From Alphaproteobacteria bacterium (GTDB lineage: Bacteria; Pseudomonadota; Alphaproteobacteria; GCA-2731375), in the NCBI GenBank assembly GCA_021776235.1, contig JAJFGG010000019.1:1-64000 (forward strand): a stretch of 64,000 bases of DNA, written 5' to 3'. Below are positions 52,197 to 62,835 of the stretch, piece after piece; the first letter of the stretch is position 1; every line of letters starts with the position of its first letter. Made by a program: the position numbers and the translations under genes. Under the pieces are notes generated by a model. The model had not been told where the DNA came from. It was given only the letters and a program-made list of their open reading frames with translations, and did not search any database.

Positions 52197-53156
52197 ATGA
52201 AAAAACTTGCCCGACATTCAGCCTTGTGGGCTCTTGCTGTAGCTGCGTTCGCCGTTACAGCGCCCCTGGCGACGACAACCGCGTTTGCGGCGGAGTACCC
52301 CGCCAAGCCTGTCACGTTCGTCATTCCTTGGCCGGCGGGCGGCAGCACGGATATTACCGGACGGATGACCGCGAGCTACATGTCGAACCATCTGGGTCAG
52401 GCGATCGCGGTCGTGAACAGGGTCGGCGGCGTCGGTACAATCGCAACCAGATCCGTATTGGACGCACCAAAGGACGGCTACACGGTCCTGGTAACGACGG
52501 TCGGCAATCACGTCCTGCAACCCGCCGTCCGCGACGTCGGCTTCCTGCCCGGCGATTTCATTCCGATCGGGCAGATTTCGGCACGGACGATGCTGGTCGT
52601 CGCCGGCAAACAGCAGCCGTATTCGGATGCCGCATCCCTTATCAGTTATGCCAAGGCCAACCCAGGCAAAGCCACCTTCGCCTCACCGTCCAAGGTTCTG
52701 CCGTGGCGCGCCGTGATGAAGTTCGCCAAAGCCGCCGGCATCAAGCTGAAACATATTCCGGCCAAGGGCGATGCCAAGTCCTTGCCAATGGTTCTTGGCG
52801 GCCATGTGGGCATGGCCTCCCTGGGCGATGTCTCTGCCGGTGTTTCTCATATTAAAGCCGGTACCATGAACGCCATTGGGGTTTTCTCGGCCGAACGTCA
52901 TCACGCTCTGCCGGACACGCCGACCATGAAGGAATTAGGCTTTGACATGGTTTTGGTGCCCTGGACGGGCCTCGCCGTCGCCAAGGGCACACCGCCTGAA
53001 ATCATCAAGAAATTGAGTGATGCCCTGAAGGCCACGACGGAAGATAAGGCGTTCCTGAAGTTCGCCAAGAACAGCGGCACGTCTGTCAATTATCTCGACG
53101 GACCTGCGTTCGGCAAGATCTGGGACCGGGACTGGAATACCTATCGTTCAAAATAG
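52197..53156 (+). CDS. tctC: TTT substrate-binding protein TctC (Bug family)
   Basis: A 319-residue periplasmic binding protein. The signal peptide (KKLARHSALWALAV..., cleavage probably after AFA near residue 31) precedes the mature start AEYPAKPVTFVIPWPAGGSTDI, typical of Bug proteins. NRVGGVGTIATRSV and KDGYTVLVTT are conserved ligand-binding loops. It would deliver a carboxylate to TctAB. The ATG at 52197 follows GGGAG at six bases. A 40-base stem-loop separates it from tctB, which usually gives more binding protein than channel. Confidence 0.92.
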   Translation: MKKLARHSALWALAVAAFAVTAPLATTTAFAAEYPAKPVTFVIPWPAGGSTDITGRMTASYMSNHLGQAIAVVNRVGGVGTIATRSVLDAPKDGYTVLVTTVGNHVLQPAVRDVGFLPGDFIPIGQISARTMLVVAGKQQPYSDAASLISYAKANPGKATFASPSKVLPWRAVMKFAKAAGIKLKHIPAKGDAKSLPMVLGGHVGMASLGDVSAGVSHIKAGTMNAIGVFSAERHHALPDTPTMKELGFDMVLVPWTGLAVAKGTPPEIIKKLSDALKATTEDKAFLKFAKNSGTSVNYLDGPAFGKIWDRDWNTYRSK

Positions 53157-53169
53157 CCAGGCAGAAAGT

Positions 53170-53209
53170 TTCGCGGCCGCGATGGTCCTTCTGCCATCAT
53201 GGCCGCGAA
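53170..53209 (+). promoter_or_regulatory. tctC-tctB intercistronic stem-loop
   Basis: TTCGCGGCCGCGATGG (53170-53185) pairs with CCATCATGGCCGCGAA (53194-53209) at 14 of 16 positions around an 8-base loop. No T-tract follows. It starts 14 bases after the tctC stop and ends 14 bases before the tctB ATG, so it could stop 3' exonucleases and lower downstream expression. Confidence 0.7.
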
Positions 53210-53222
53210 CTTCACTTAGCTC

Positions 53223-53711
53223 ATGAATATGGCCCGCGTAGACATCATCGCCGGCGTGTTGCTGTGCGCATTTGGCATCGTCATCTATTTCGCCGCCCCC
53301 TTGACAGTGGGCGAATACCACGAAGTCGGCCTAACGCCGTGGAGTTTTCCTTCGGCGCTCAGCGCCATCATCGCGGTCCTATCCGCCCTGCTGGGTTGGA
53401 ACGGGTGGCGCAATAGACGTCGCGAAGCCGCCAACCTGGAAGCCGACCCGGAAGCCGATCAAGAAACGGGTGAGGCATCCGCCACGCCCCATATCTTCGC
53501 CGCCATCGTGGTGATGGGCCTGTATATCGTCGGCATGCCATTGTTTGGGTATTTGCTGGCCACGGGCGTCGCCCTGCTGTTGCTGTCGATCATCTACGGT
53601 AATCGGCGCTGGCTTGGCCTGTTTGCCGTCGCAGCCGTCGCACCACCGGCACTGTATTTCTTTTTCCAGGAAGTCATGATCATCCTCTTGCCCGAGGCCT
53701 CCCTGTTTTAA
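53223..53711 (+). CDS. tctB: TTT small membrane subunit TctB
   Basis: A 162-residue membrane protein with four hydrophobic segments: VDIIAGVLLCAFGIVIYFAA, then an AL...IIAVLSALLGW segment, IFAAIVVMGLYIVGMPLFGY and the LFAVAAVAPPALYFFF region. A charged loop with many Glu and Asp (EAANLEADPEADQETGEAS) separates segments two and three. This layout fits the small subunit of the tripartite tricarboxylate transporter. It is between tctC and tctA. No strong ribosome site is seen; the preceding hairpin may matter for translation. Confidence 0.85.
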   Translation: MNMARVDIIAGVLLCAFGIVIYFAAPLTVGEYHEVGLTPWSFPSALSAIIAVLSALLGWNGWRNRRREAANLEADPEADQETGEASATPHIFAAIVVMGLYIVGMPLFGYLLATGVALLLLSIIYGNRRWLGLFAVAAVAPPALYFFFQEVMIILLPEASLF

Positions 53712-53739
53712 CCCTTTACACCGTCAAAGTTGCTGGACA

Positions 53740-55236
53740 ATGGACTTTATCTTCGCTGGTTTCGACCAAATCTTTCATCTGCAGAACATACTGCTGATGG
53801 TGGGTGGTCTGGTCATTGGTATCGTTATTGGCGCCATTCCAGGACTAAATGTGCCTCTGGCCGTGGCCCTGGCCTTACCGTTCACCTACCACATGCCGCC
53901 CTTGGCGGGGCTATCCATGTTGATCGGCATCTACAAGGGCGGAACCCATGGCGGATCCATATCGGCCATCCTGATCAATGTGCCGGGCGCGCCGGCGGCG
54001 GCGGCAACCGCCCTGGACGGCTACGCCCTGGCCCGCCAAGGCAAGGCCGGCAAGGCCTTGAAACTTTCGATTTACGCCTCCGTGTTCGGTGAAATCGTAT
54101 CCGATATCGCGCTGATCCTGTTGGCCGCACAGTTGGCGAAGATCGCAACGACATTTGGCCCGGCGGAATTTTTTGCCCTTGGCCTTTTTGCGCTGACGAT
54201 CATTGGTTTCGTCTCCGGCGACAGTCTGATCAAAGGCGTGATTGCGGGCTGCATGGGTTTATTGTTCGCCACCGTCGGCATGGATCCGCTGGAGAGCATG
54301 CCGCGCATGCATTTTGGCTTCTACGAATTGACCGGCGGGCTGCATTTTATCGCCATGATCATTGGCCTTTTCGCCATCTCCGAGGCCCTGATCCAGATCG
54401 AAAACAGCCTGAAGACGTCGGCCAGCCGCACGGTCATCGAAATATCAAAAAAGGGAGATGACAATCGGGTCACATGGGCCGAATTCAAGATGGTCTTTCC
54501 GACCATGCTGCGATCAGCGCCTTTGGGCGTTTTCATCGGCGCCATACCCGGTATCGGCTCCTCCATCGCCGCCTTTCTGGCCTACGGCATGGCGAAAAAC
54601 ATGTCGAAGCAACCGGAAATGTTCGGCAAGGGCGCCATTGAGGGCGTCGCGGCGGCAGAGTCCGCCAATAATGGCGTTTGCGGCGCCACGTTCATACCTT
54701 TGCTTACCCTGGGGATTCCGGGCGATGTCATTACCGCCATCATGCTCGGTGCCTTTATGGTACATGGTCTGATACCTGGCCCGACGCTGTTTACGGAACA
54801 GGGCAGCTTCGTCTCCGCCTTCATGATCGGCATGCTGATTACCTCGTGCCTGCATTTGTTCGTAGCGCTGATCGGACTGCGCGGCTTTATCCAGGCCATA
54901 AAGCTCAAGCGTTCCTTGCTGTTCCCCATCGTCATCGTACTTTGCATCACCGGGACTTTCGTTGCCGGAGGCGGCCAGTTCCCCATTTATGTCATGCTGG
55001 GCATGGGCATACTGGGCTACCTGATGATCAAATTCGGCTTCCCCATTCCGCCTTTGCTGATTGGGTTTATCCTGAGCCCAATGATCGAAGACGGCCTGCG
55101 CCAGGCGCTATTGATCTCGGATGGTAATCTGGACATTTTCTATGGCCGGCCCATCGCCATGGGCTTCCTGGTGATGACGGCGGCGCTAGTGGTCTGGATT
55201 ACCTGGAAACAACTTCGCGGTCAGTCCAACTCATGA
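53740..55236 (+). CDS. tctA: TTT large permease subunit TctA
   Basis: A 498-residue permease with about eleven or twelve hydrophobic segments. GAIPGLNVPLAVALALPFTY and the repeated GAIPGIGSSIAAFLAYGMAK are the two internal-duplication signatures of TctA, and YKGGTHGGSISAILINVPG is the conserved loop. It carries the substrate across the inner membrane with a cation gradient, taken from TctC. The gene starts 28 bases after tctB. Its TGA stop lies inside the first copy of an 18-bp tandem repeat. Confidence 0.93.
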   Translation: MDFIFAGFDQIFHLQNILLMVGGLVIGIVIGAIPGLNVPLAVALALPFTYHMPPLAGLSMLIGIYKGGTHGGSISAILINVPGAPAAAATALDGYALARQGKAGKALKLSIYASVFGEIVSDIALILLAAQLAKIATTFGPAEFFALGLFALTIIGFVSGDSLIKGVIAGCMGLLFATVGMDPLESMPRMHFGFYELTGGLHFIAMIIGLFAISEALIQIENSLKTSASRTVIEISKKGDDNRVTWAEFKMVFPTMLRSAPLGVFIGAIPGIGSSIAAFLAYGMAKNMSKQPEMFGKGAIEGVAAAESANNGVCGATFIPLLTLGIPGDVITAIMLGAFMVHGLIPGPTLFTEQGSFVSAFMIGMLITSCLHLFVALIGLRGFIQAIKLKRSLLFPIVIVLCITGTFVAGGGQFPIYVMLGMGILGYLMIKFGFPIPPLLIGFILSPMIEDGLRQALLISDGNLDIFYGRPIAMGFLVMTAALVVWITWKQLRGQSNS

Positions 55237-55306
55237 AGAGGGGCCAACTCATGAAGAGAGGCCAATTCATGAAGAGAGGCCAATTCATGAAGAGGGGCCA
55301 ATTCAT
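55228..55306 (+). repeat. 18-bp tandem repeat at the tctA 3' end
   Basis: Four copies of an 18-bp unit (AACTCATGAAGAGGGGCC with variants AATT and GAGAGG) run 55228-55245, 55246-55263, 55264-55281 and 55282-55299, with a partial seven-base fifth. The first unit includes the last tctA codons and stop. Each unit contains TCATGA. It lies between two convergent genes; no hairpin terminator is seen. Confidence 0.92.
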
Positions 55307-55313
55307 TTGGCTA

Positions 55314-56903
55314 TCAGCCTGCCTCGTCCAGGGCCGGGAACAGTTCCGCCAGGCGGTTGCGTTGTAGTTTTTCCGTTGAGGTCACGGGCAGGTCCTTCGC
55401 CGCCACGAAGACGAAGCGGTGGGGCACCTTATAGACAGCCAGGGATTGCCGGCAATACCGCCGCAACGCCTCTTCGCTGACCGATGCGTCTAGCCGCAAT
55501 ACCACCACGGCGCCGATGGCCTGATCCAGGCGGCGATCGGCCAGGCCGGTGACAAAGACGGAAGCGACCGCCGCGTGGCCGCGCAGCGCCGCCTCGATCT
55601 CCGCCGGCGCGATATTGATGCCGCCGCTTTTGATCAACTCCTTGCGCCGGCCTTGAAATTGCAGCCAACCTTTAGCGTCAAGCAGTCCCAGATCGCCGGT
55701 CAACAGAAAGCCATCCTCTGTCATGCTCGCGGCCGTGGTGGCCGGGTCGTTCAGATAGCCCGGCATGATATGGCCGCGCAGGGCAATCTCGCCGACCTGA
55801 CCGGGCGCCAGAGGCTGCCCGGATTCGAGATCCAGCACCCGCAGCTCGACCCCCGGCAAAGGTTCGCCGCTGGCGATCAGGCGCTGCGCCACGGGTGCGT
55901 CGGCATCGGTCACGGCCGAGTTGCCATAGGCTTCCGTCAGGCCATAGACGTTGCAGATATTCCTGGCCCCCAGATCGACAATCAATTGCATCTGCTCTGG
56001 TGTGCCAATGGCCGCACCCGTGCGCAGACTGGATAGATCATGGCGCGTCCGGTCGGGATGTTCGGCCAGGGCCAGGGCCATGTTCGGTGTGCCGTAAAAC
56101 ACGCTACATTGTTCCGCCTCGATCAGGCGCAGGGCCTCGCCGGCGTCAAAGTGGTGCTGCAGGACCATGCTGCCGCCATGGCTCAGCATCGCGAAGAGGG
56201 CATTGACGCAGCCAAAAGACCAGAACAGCGAGACGGCGAACCACAGCCGGTCATCCGGACAGAGGTGCATCCGTTCGCCGATCTCCCACATATTATCGAT
56301 CAGGCCCCAATGCTGCAGCGGCACCCCCTTGGGACGGGCGGTGGAGCCGGAGGTATAGAGAATGCAGGCAATGTCCTCCGGGACGGCGGAGGCCCAAATA
56401 TGCTCTCGTTCTGAAACCGAAACAGACCGCCCCAGGCGTGTCAAATCAGCGAACGGCGTGGCCTCCGCCGGCAGCCTCTCCCCCAGCACGATCAGGCGGC
56501 TCAGGGTCGGCAGGCCAATCGCCCGCATCTCGTCGAGCTCGGCCAGCACGTCGCGGCAGCGGAAACGATCCGCCAGAATCAGGGTGGTGACTTCCGCATG
56601 GTTCAGTTGATAGGCCTGTTCCGAGGGGGTCAGCCAGGTATTCAGGGCCACCGCCGTTGCCCCCAGGCCCAGGATGGCGAAATAGCTGGACAGCCACTCC
56701 GCCCGATTGCCCATCAGGATCGCCACCCGCTCGCCGGGCCGCACCCCCAGGGCCCAAAGGCCCGCGGCGCCAATCTGCGCTTCCTGGCGCAACTGGCCGT
56801 AGGTCCATCGGCGCGCGCCGTCGACCACAGCCTCCCGGTTCGGTTGCCGCCGCGCCATTTCGTCCAGCAGGGCGGGGGCGGTCCTGGCTTGCGGTTTTTT
56901 CAT
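55314..56903 (-). CDS. AMP-dependent acyl-CoA synthetase/ligase
   Basis: A 529-residue adenylate-forming enzyme. YTSGSTARPKGVPLQH is the ATP-binding A3 motif (an Ala replaces the common Gly in SGSTG), NVYGLTEAYGN and LLTGDLGLLD are A5 and A7, FQGRRKELIKSGGINIAPAEIE is A8, and the A10 lysine is in PVTSTEKLQRNRL. It activates a carboxylic acid as acyl-CoA; the length fits fatty-acyl or aryl acids. It lies 28 bases downstream of a second synthetase gene. A benzoate- or dicarboxylate-type substrate is possible but cannot be read from the sequence. Confidence 0.9.
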   Translation of the reverse strand: MKKPQARTAPALLDEMARRQPNREAVVDGARRWTYGQLRQEAQIGAAGLWALGVRPGERVAILMGNRAEWLSSYFAILGLGATAVALNTWLTPSEQAYQLNHAEVTTLILADRFRCRDVLAELDEMRAIGLPTLSRLIVLGERLPAEATPFADLTRLGRSVSVSEREHIWASAVPEDIACILYTSGSTARPKGVPLQHWGLIDNMWEIGERMHLCPDDRLWFAVSLFWSFGCVNALFAMLSHGGSMVLQHHFDAGEALRLIEAEQCSVFYGTPNMALALAEHPDRTRHDLSSLRTGAAIGTPEQMQLIVDLGARNICNVYGLTEAYGNSAVTDADAPVAQRLIASGEPLPGVELRVLDLESGQPLAPGQVGEIALRGHIMPGYLNDPATTAASMTEDGFLLTGDLGLLDAKGWLQFQGRRKELIKSGGINIAPAEIEAALRGHAAVASVFVTGLADRRLDQAIGAVVVLRLDASVSEEALRRYCRQSLAVYKVPHRFVFVAAKDLPVTSTEKLQRNRLAELFPALDEAG

Positions 56904-56931
56904 GGCTTACGCCACTTGATGCTGATCGGAT

Positions 56932-58569
56932 TCAACGCCGCACTTTATAGCCCGCGGCATCCCGGTCCCAGGCGGCGGCGCTAAGGCCCCGGTCGCGCAG
57001 TTTGTTCTTCTGAATTTTGGCCGTCGGGGTGGTGGGGATTTCGCTGACATATTCGATATAACGGGGCACGGCAAAGTAGGGCATGCGTGGCGTACAGAAA
57101 TCCAATAGATCTTCCGGTACCGGCCGTTCCGCACCCTCCGCAAGGATGATGCAAACCAGCACTTCGTCTTCACCGCCTTCTTCCGCCTTGACCGCCACGG
57201 CGGCCACCTCGGCGATGGCGGGGTGATCGAGCAGCACGGCCTCCACCTCGAACGAGGAAATATTCTCGCCCCTGCGGCGGATGGTGTCCTTGATACGGTC
57301 AATGTACCAGACGTAACCACGTTCATCCATGCGCCCGGCATCACCCGTGTGGAACCAGAAATTGCGCCAGGTCTCCACCGTGCGTTCGGGCATGGCGTTA
57401 TAGCCCTGCATGAAGCAGAAGGATTCCCTGGGCCGCACCAGTATTTCCCCCACTTCGCCCATGGGCACCTCTTCGTCGGTCTCGGGGTCGGCAATAATGA
57501 CCTGGAAAAACTCGTCCCAGACCCGGCCGGAGCAACCGGCCTCGTCGGGCGCGTCCAGTGGGCGGCAGACCGGCAGGTTGCATTCGGTCATGCCGAAAAT
57601 TTCGTTGAATTTGGGAATGGCGAAGCGGGTGCGCAGATTTTCCAGGGTTTCGTCCGTCACCGGCACGGCGCAGACCATACGCAGATTGTTGTCCGTATCC
57701 GTGGCTTTGGCTGGCTGGCGCAGAACGAAATCGGTCATCACCCCCAGCAGGTTGGCCAGGGTCGCCTTGTGCCTGCGGATATCGTCGATCCAGGTGGTGG
57801 CGCGGAACTGTTTCACCAGCACGGCGCTGCTGCCGGTGATCAAGGTGGCATAGGTCTGCATCAGAATGCCCTGGGCATGAAACAACGGCATGGGGATGTA
57901 GTAATGATCCGCGGTGGTCATGCCCATATGGGTCTGCATGCACAGGCCGAACAAATACAAATGGCCGTGCGGCATCAAGGCGCCCTTGGAAGGCCCCGTG
58001 GTACCCGAAGTGAACATGATCATGCCAATGTCGCGGTAGCTGACGGCCAACTGGATCTCATCCGCCGCGCCCGCCATGATTTCATCAAAACAGCGCACCT
58101 CGATACGCTTGAAAGCCGGCAAATTGCCGGGGTCGTACGCATCACCGGGCACATAGACGGTCCGCATATCGGGTACGCTATCCTCGATATCCGCCAGCCA
58201 GGGCAGATAGTCCGGCTCAAACACCCCGACGCGGGCCTTGGTATTGCTTAGGACATGGGTCAGAAAAGTGCCCTTCAGGGCGGTGTTGATGCCCACATGC
58301 ACGGCGCCGATACGGCTCAAGCCAAACCATGTCCACATATATTCCAGGCGGTTGTTCAGCATCACCGCCACATTGTCGCCAAAACCCAGACCGATCCCGG
58401 CAAAACCGTTGCCGGCCCGGTTGGACAGTGCGTGGGCCTGGGCGTAGCTGTGCATGGGACCATCCTCGAACCGGATAAAGGGCTCATCGCCCCTGGTCCG
58501 AGCCTGATCGGCCAAAACCCTGCCCACCACCCAGCCGGATTTGTCTACCGTTACCCTGTCAGCCGACAT
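56932..58569 (-). CDS. AMP-dependent acyl-CoA synthetase/ligase (CaiC-like)
   Basis: A 545-residue adenylate-forming ligase. MFTSGTTGPSKGALMPH is the A3 motif, EIFGMTECN A5, WFHTGDAGRMDERGY A7, RIKDTIRRRGENISSFEVE A8, and the A10 lysine is in PTTPTAKIQKNKL. RRRGENISS is typical of the CaiC/crotonobetaine-CoA-ligase branch. The ATG at 58569 was chosen because GGGAG stands nine bases before it, while the ATG seven codons earlier has no ribosome site. With the second ligase it forms a two-gene operon next to the TTT genes, perhaps activating imported acids. Confidence 0.9.
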   Translation of the reverse strand: MSADRVTVDKSGWVVGRVLADQARTRGDEPFIRFEDGPMHSYAQAHALSNRAGNGFAGIGLGFGDNVAVMLNNRLEYMWTWFGLSRIGAVHVGINTALKGTFLTHVLSNTKARVGVFEPDYLPWLADIEDSVPDMRTVYVPGDAYDPGNLPAFKRIEVRCFDEIMAGAADEIQLAVSYRDIGMIMFTSGTTGPSKGALMPHGHLYLFGLCMQTHMGMTTADHYYIPMPLFHAQGILMQTYATLITGSSAVLVKQFRATTWIDDIRRHKATLANLLGVMTDFVLRQPAKATDTDNNLRMVCAVPVTDETLENLRTRFAIPKFNEIFGMTECNLPVCRPLDAPDEAGCSGRVWDEFFQVIIADPETDEEVPMGEVGEILVRPRESFCFMQGYNAMPERTVETWRNFWFHTGDAGRMDERGYVWYIDRIKDTIRRRGENISSFEVEAVLLDHPAIAEVAAVAVKAEEGGEDEVLVCIILAEGAERPVPEDLLDFCTPRMPYFAVPRYIEYVSEIPTTPTAKIQKNKLRDRGLSAAAWDRDAAGYKVRR

Positions 58570-58689
58570 TTCACGCCACTCCCATTCCATACCGAAGCCT
58601 GCAATTTGATAGCCTTCCCCACCGGCAAAGGCAAATCACCGGGCCGCAACCAATCGCACAGCGGCGGGTAATCGCCGAAAACGGTAAAA

Positions 58690-58711
58690 CCCCCGGGCCT
58701 GAGGCCGGGGG
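58690..58711 (-). terminator. Rho-independent terminator on the minus strand
   Basis: CCCCCGG and CCGGGGG form a 7-bp stem with an 8-base loop. On the minus strand it is followed by TTTTACCGTTTT, so it ends transcription of the small gene at 58763-58999 before the synthetase operon. A second, smaller hairpin lies around 58722-58740. Confidence 0.65.
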
Positions 58712-58762
58712 CTTGATAAATCCGGCGGGAAACCGCCCGCGGTTATAGGTAATGAAGCAATT

Positions 58763-58999
58763 CTAGGGTGCAGATGGTTTTTCCTTCTGCGGCGCTTCCT
58801 CTTCTTCCAATCTCTCGGCTTCCATTGCCGCCATCCCGATCAAATGCGCCAGAAATTGATGATCACGCAGCCGGGCTTGGGCGCCAAGCCGGGTCAATTC
58901 GGCACTCAGGGAGTCCCCGTCGATCGGTATCGCTGATTCCGGCTCCTCGGTCGCATCCCACGCCTCATCAGCCGGCCGGCCGCGAATAACCATTGTTGC
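58763..58999 (-). CDS. Small acidic hypothetical protein
   Basis: A 78-residue protein whose start I set at the ATG at 58999. It has an acidic middle (DEAWDATEEPESAIPIDGDS), a helix-prone segment (LGAQARLRDHQFLAHLIGMAAMEAERLEEEE) and a charged tail. No domain is recognised. A terminator-like hairpin with T-rich end lies about 50 bases downstream on the same strand, which supports a real transcript. The frame stays open upstream to 59455, but that part is cysteine-rich and looks non-coding; an overlapping frame competes at 58906-59310. Function unknown. Confidence 0.45.
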   Translation of the reverse strand, partial: ATMVIRGRPADEAWDATEEPESAIPIDGDSLSAELTRLGAQARLRDHQFLAHLIGMAAMEAERLEEEEAPQKEKPSAP

Positions 59000-59445
59000 A
59001 CCACCATATTTGCCGCTCGCACACACGGGCCGAACGAAGTCAATTTCGTCAGCCAAGCCGATCGGACAGTTACCGTTTCCCCGATATGAGCACAAATGGG
59101 ACAAAATTTCCATTGTCCAGACATAGGATTGCCGCTCTTTTCCAAATACCCGGTGCGGTCGAGTGACGCACCGCGGATGAAATTGGCCCGCCCACCATGG
59201 AACAGGGCATCCATTACGGCCGCTAGACCGGTCACTTTCCCATTGATAGCCGCAATATAATATTGCATGGCGCAACTGCCTGCACGCGGCTTGTCCTGGA
59301 CCATGGACATCGCATCGGAGCAGTATCCCGGCGGGCCGGGCGGGCGCCAAGCATATTGTTAAGGCGGTACAGAACCTGTTAGGTTCCGGCCCCACGAGCA
59401 CTTTGCCCATGCCATAGCACGCAGCAAATACAGGGAAATAACGCC
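59000..59445. other. Region with competing short frames, no clear gene
   Basis: About 450 bases upstream of ilvD. The minus strand is open in two frames, giving cysteine-rich translations without family features. One (58906-59310) reads MQYYIAAINGKVTGLAAVMD near its start and could be a small gene or a decayed one. No promoter for ilvD could be named confidently. Confidence 0.35.
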
Positions 59446-61299
59446 ATGCCCGCATATCGTTCGCACCGCACCACCCAGGGCGTGCGATCCACGGCGGCCC
59501 GCGCCCTTTGGCGGGCCACCGGGACCCAGGAAAAGGATATGGACAAGCCGATCATCGCGATCGCCAATTCCTTTACCCAGTTCGTGCCGGGGCATGTGCA
59601 TTTGCAGGATCTGGGTCAGATGGTGGCCCGCGAGATCGAGAAGGCCGGCGCCAACGCCAAGGAATTCAACACCATCGCGGTGGACGACGGCATCGCCATG
59701 GGCCATGACGGCATGCTGTACAGCTTGCCCAGCCGGGAACTGATCGCCGATGCGGTGGAATACATGGTCCAGGCCCATTGCGCCGACGCCCTGGTCTGCA
59801 TATCCAACTGTGACAAGATCACACCGGGCATGTTGATGGCCGCCCTGCGCCTGAACATCCCTACCATCTTTGTCTCCGGGGGGCCCATGGAGGCCGGCAA
59901 GGCGGGCGCGACACGCGGTTCGGAACTGGATCTCGTGGATGCCCTGGTGGCCAGCAGCGATCCAAATGTCTCGCCCGAGGCGCTGCTGGAAATGGAGCGG
60001 AACGCCTGTCCCACCTGCGGCTCGTGCTCGGGCATGTTCACCGCCAATTCCATGAACTGCCTGGCCGAGGCCCTTGGCCTGGCCCTGCCGGGCAACGGCT
60101 CCATGCTGGCGACCCACGCCCGGCGCAAGGAGATCTTCCTGCAGGCGGGCCGGCAAATCGTTGAAATGACCCGGCGCTATTACGAATTGGACGAAGTCGC
60201 GGTCCTGCCCCGCAGCATCGCCAGCGTAAAGGCATTCGAGAACGCCATGGCCGTGGACATCGCCATGGGCGGCTCGACCAACACCGTGCTGCACCTGCTT
60301 GCCATCGCCTTCGAGGGTGAGGTGGATTTCGATATGTCGAACATGGATGCCCTGTCCCGCAAAGTGCCCAATATCTGCAAGGTCTCGCCATCCGTGCCCC
60401 ATTATCATATGGAGGATGTGCATCGCGCGGGCGGTATTCTGGGCATCATGGGCGAGCTGGCCCGCGGCGGCCTGCTGAACACCGAAGTGCCGAACGTGTC
60501 CGGCGATACCCTGGCCGAGACACTGGCGACCTGGGATGTGCGCCAGACCCACAGCGACGAGGTCAGGAAATTCTACATGGCCGCGCCCGGGCGCATCCGC
60601 TCCATCGCCGCCTTTGGTCAGGACAGCTATTATCCGGATTTGGATCTGGACCGGGCCGATGGCTGCATCCGGGACATTGAACACGCCTATTCCAAGGACG
60701 GCGGCCTGGCCGTATTGAAAGGCGATCTGGCCGTAGACGGCTGCATCGTGAAGACCGCCGGCGTCGATGCCTCCATTCTGAAGTTCAAGGGCCCGGCGGT
60801 GGTCTACGATAGCCAGGACGCCGCCGCCGTCGGCATCCAGGGCGGCGAGGTAAAGGCCGGCGACGTGGTGGTCATCCGCTATGAAGGCCCCCGCGGCGGC
60901 CCGGGCATGCAGGAAATGCTGGTGCCCACGTCCATGCTCAAGGCGGCCGGCCTGGGCCAGGCATGCGCCCTGATCACCGACGGCCGCTTTTCCGGCGCCA
61001 CCTCGGGCCTGTCATTGGGCCATATTTCCCCGGAAGCGGCGGAAGGCGGGCCCATTGCGCTGGTCGAAAACGGCGATGAGGTGGAGATCGATATCCCCGA
61101 ACGCCGCCTGCAACTGAACGTCGACCCCCAGGAGATGGAACGGCGGCATCAGGCCATGTCGGCCCGCGAAGATGGCGGCTGGAAGGCCTTGGGCCGCGAC
61201 CGGCAGGTCTCCCGCGCCCTGCGCGCCTACGCCGCCCTGGCCCGAAGCGCGGCCTATGGCGCCGTGCGCGATCCCGGCCTGGTCGACGGGCAATCGTAA
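59446..61299 (+). CDS. ilvD: Dihydroxy-acid dehydratase
   Basis: A 617-residue IlvD, nearly the length of the 616-residue Escherichia coli enzyme. It dehydrates 2,3-dihydroxy-isovalerate and 2,3-dihydroxy-3-methylvalerate in valine, leucine and isoleucine synthesis. Cluster cysteines are visible in [13 protein letters not shown] and [21 protein letters not shown], the magnesium-binding [12 protein letters not shown] precedes them, and [20 protein letters not shown] closes the active site. The start at 59446 gives the standard [12 protein letters not shown] opening. mmsA follows 22 bases later, so a gene for branched-chain catabolism sits beside one for synthesis. Confidence 0.96.
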   Translation: MPAYRSHRTTQGVRSTAARALWRATGTQEKDMDKPIIAIANSFTQFVPGHVHLQDLGQMVAREIEKAGANAKEFNTIAVDDGIAMGHDGMLYSLPSRELIADAVEYMVQAHCADALVCISNCDKITPGMLMAALRLNIPTIFVSGGPMEAGKAGATRGSELDLVDALVASSDPNVSPEALLEMERNACPTCGSCSGMFTANSMNCLAEALGLALPGNGSMLATHARRKEIFLQAGRQIVEMTRRYYELDEVAVLPRSIASVKAFENAMAVDIAMGGSTNTVLHLLAIAFEGEVDFDMSNMDALSRKVPNICKVSPSVPHYHMEDVHRAGGILGIMGELARGGLLNTEVPNVSGDTLAETLATWDVRQTHSDEVRKFYMAAPGRIRSIAAFGQDSYYPDLDLDRADGCIRDIEHAYSKDGGLAVLKGDLAVDGCIVKTAGVDASILKFKGPAVVYDSQDAAAVGIQGGEVKAGDVVVIRYEGPRGGPGMQEMLVPTSMLKAAGLGQACALITDGRFSGATSGLSLGHISPEAAEGGPIALVENGDEVEIDIPERRLQLNVDPQEMERRHQAMSAREDGGWKALGRDRQVSRALRAYAALARSAAYGAVRDPGLVDGQS

Positions 61300-61321
61300 C
61301 TTTGATAGGAGGCGCAAAGCC

Positions 61322-62818
<1,497 letters not shown>

Positions 62819-62835
62819 ACGGGACCACCCGCGGA

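Noticed and set aside
55228-55306. Possible CRISPR-like array
   Set aside because: The 18-bp units are directly adjacent with no spacers, so this is a simple tandem repeat.
59359-60684. Minus-strand open frame of 441 codons
   Set aside because: It is antisense to ilvD; low-complexity Gly/His/Ala-rich translation.
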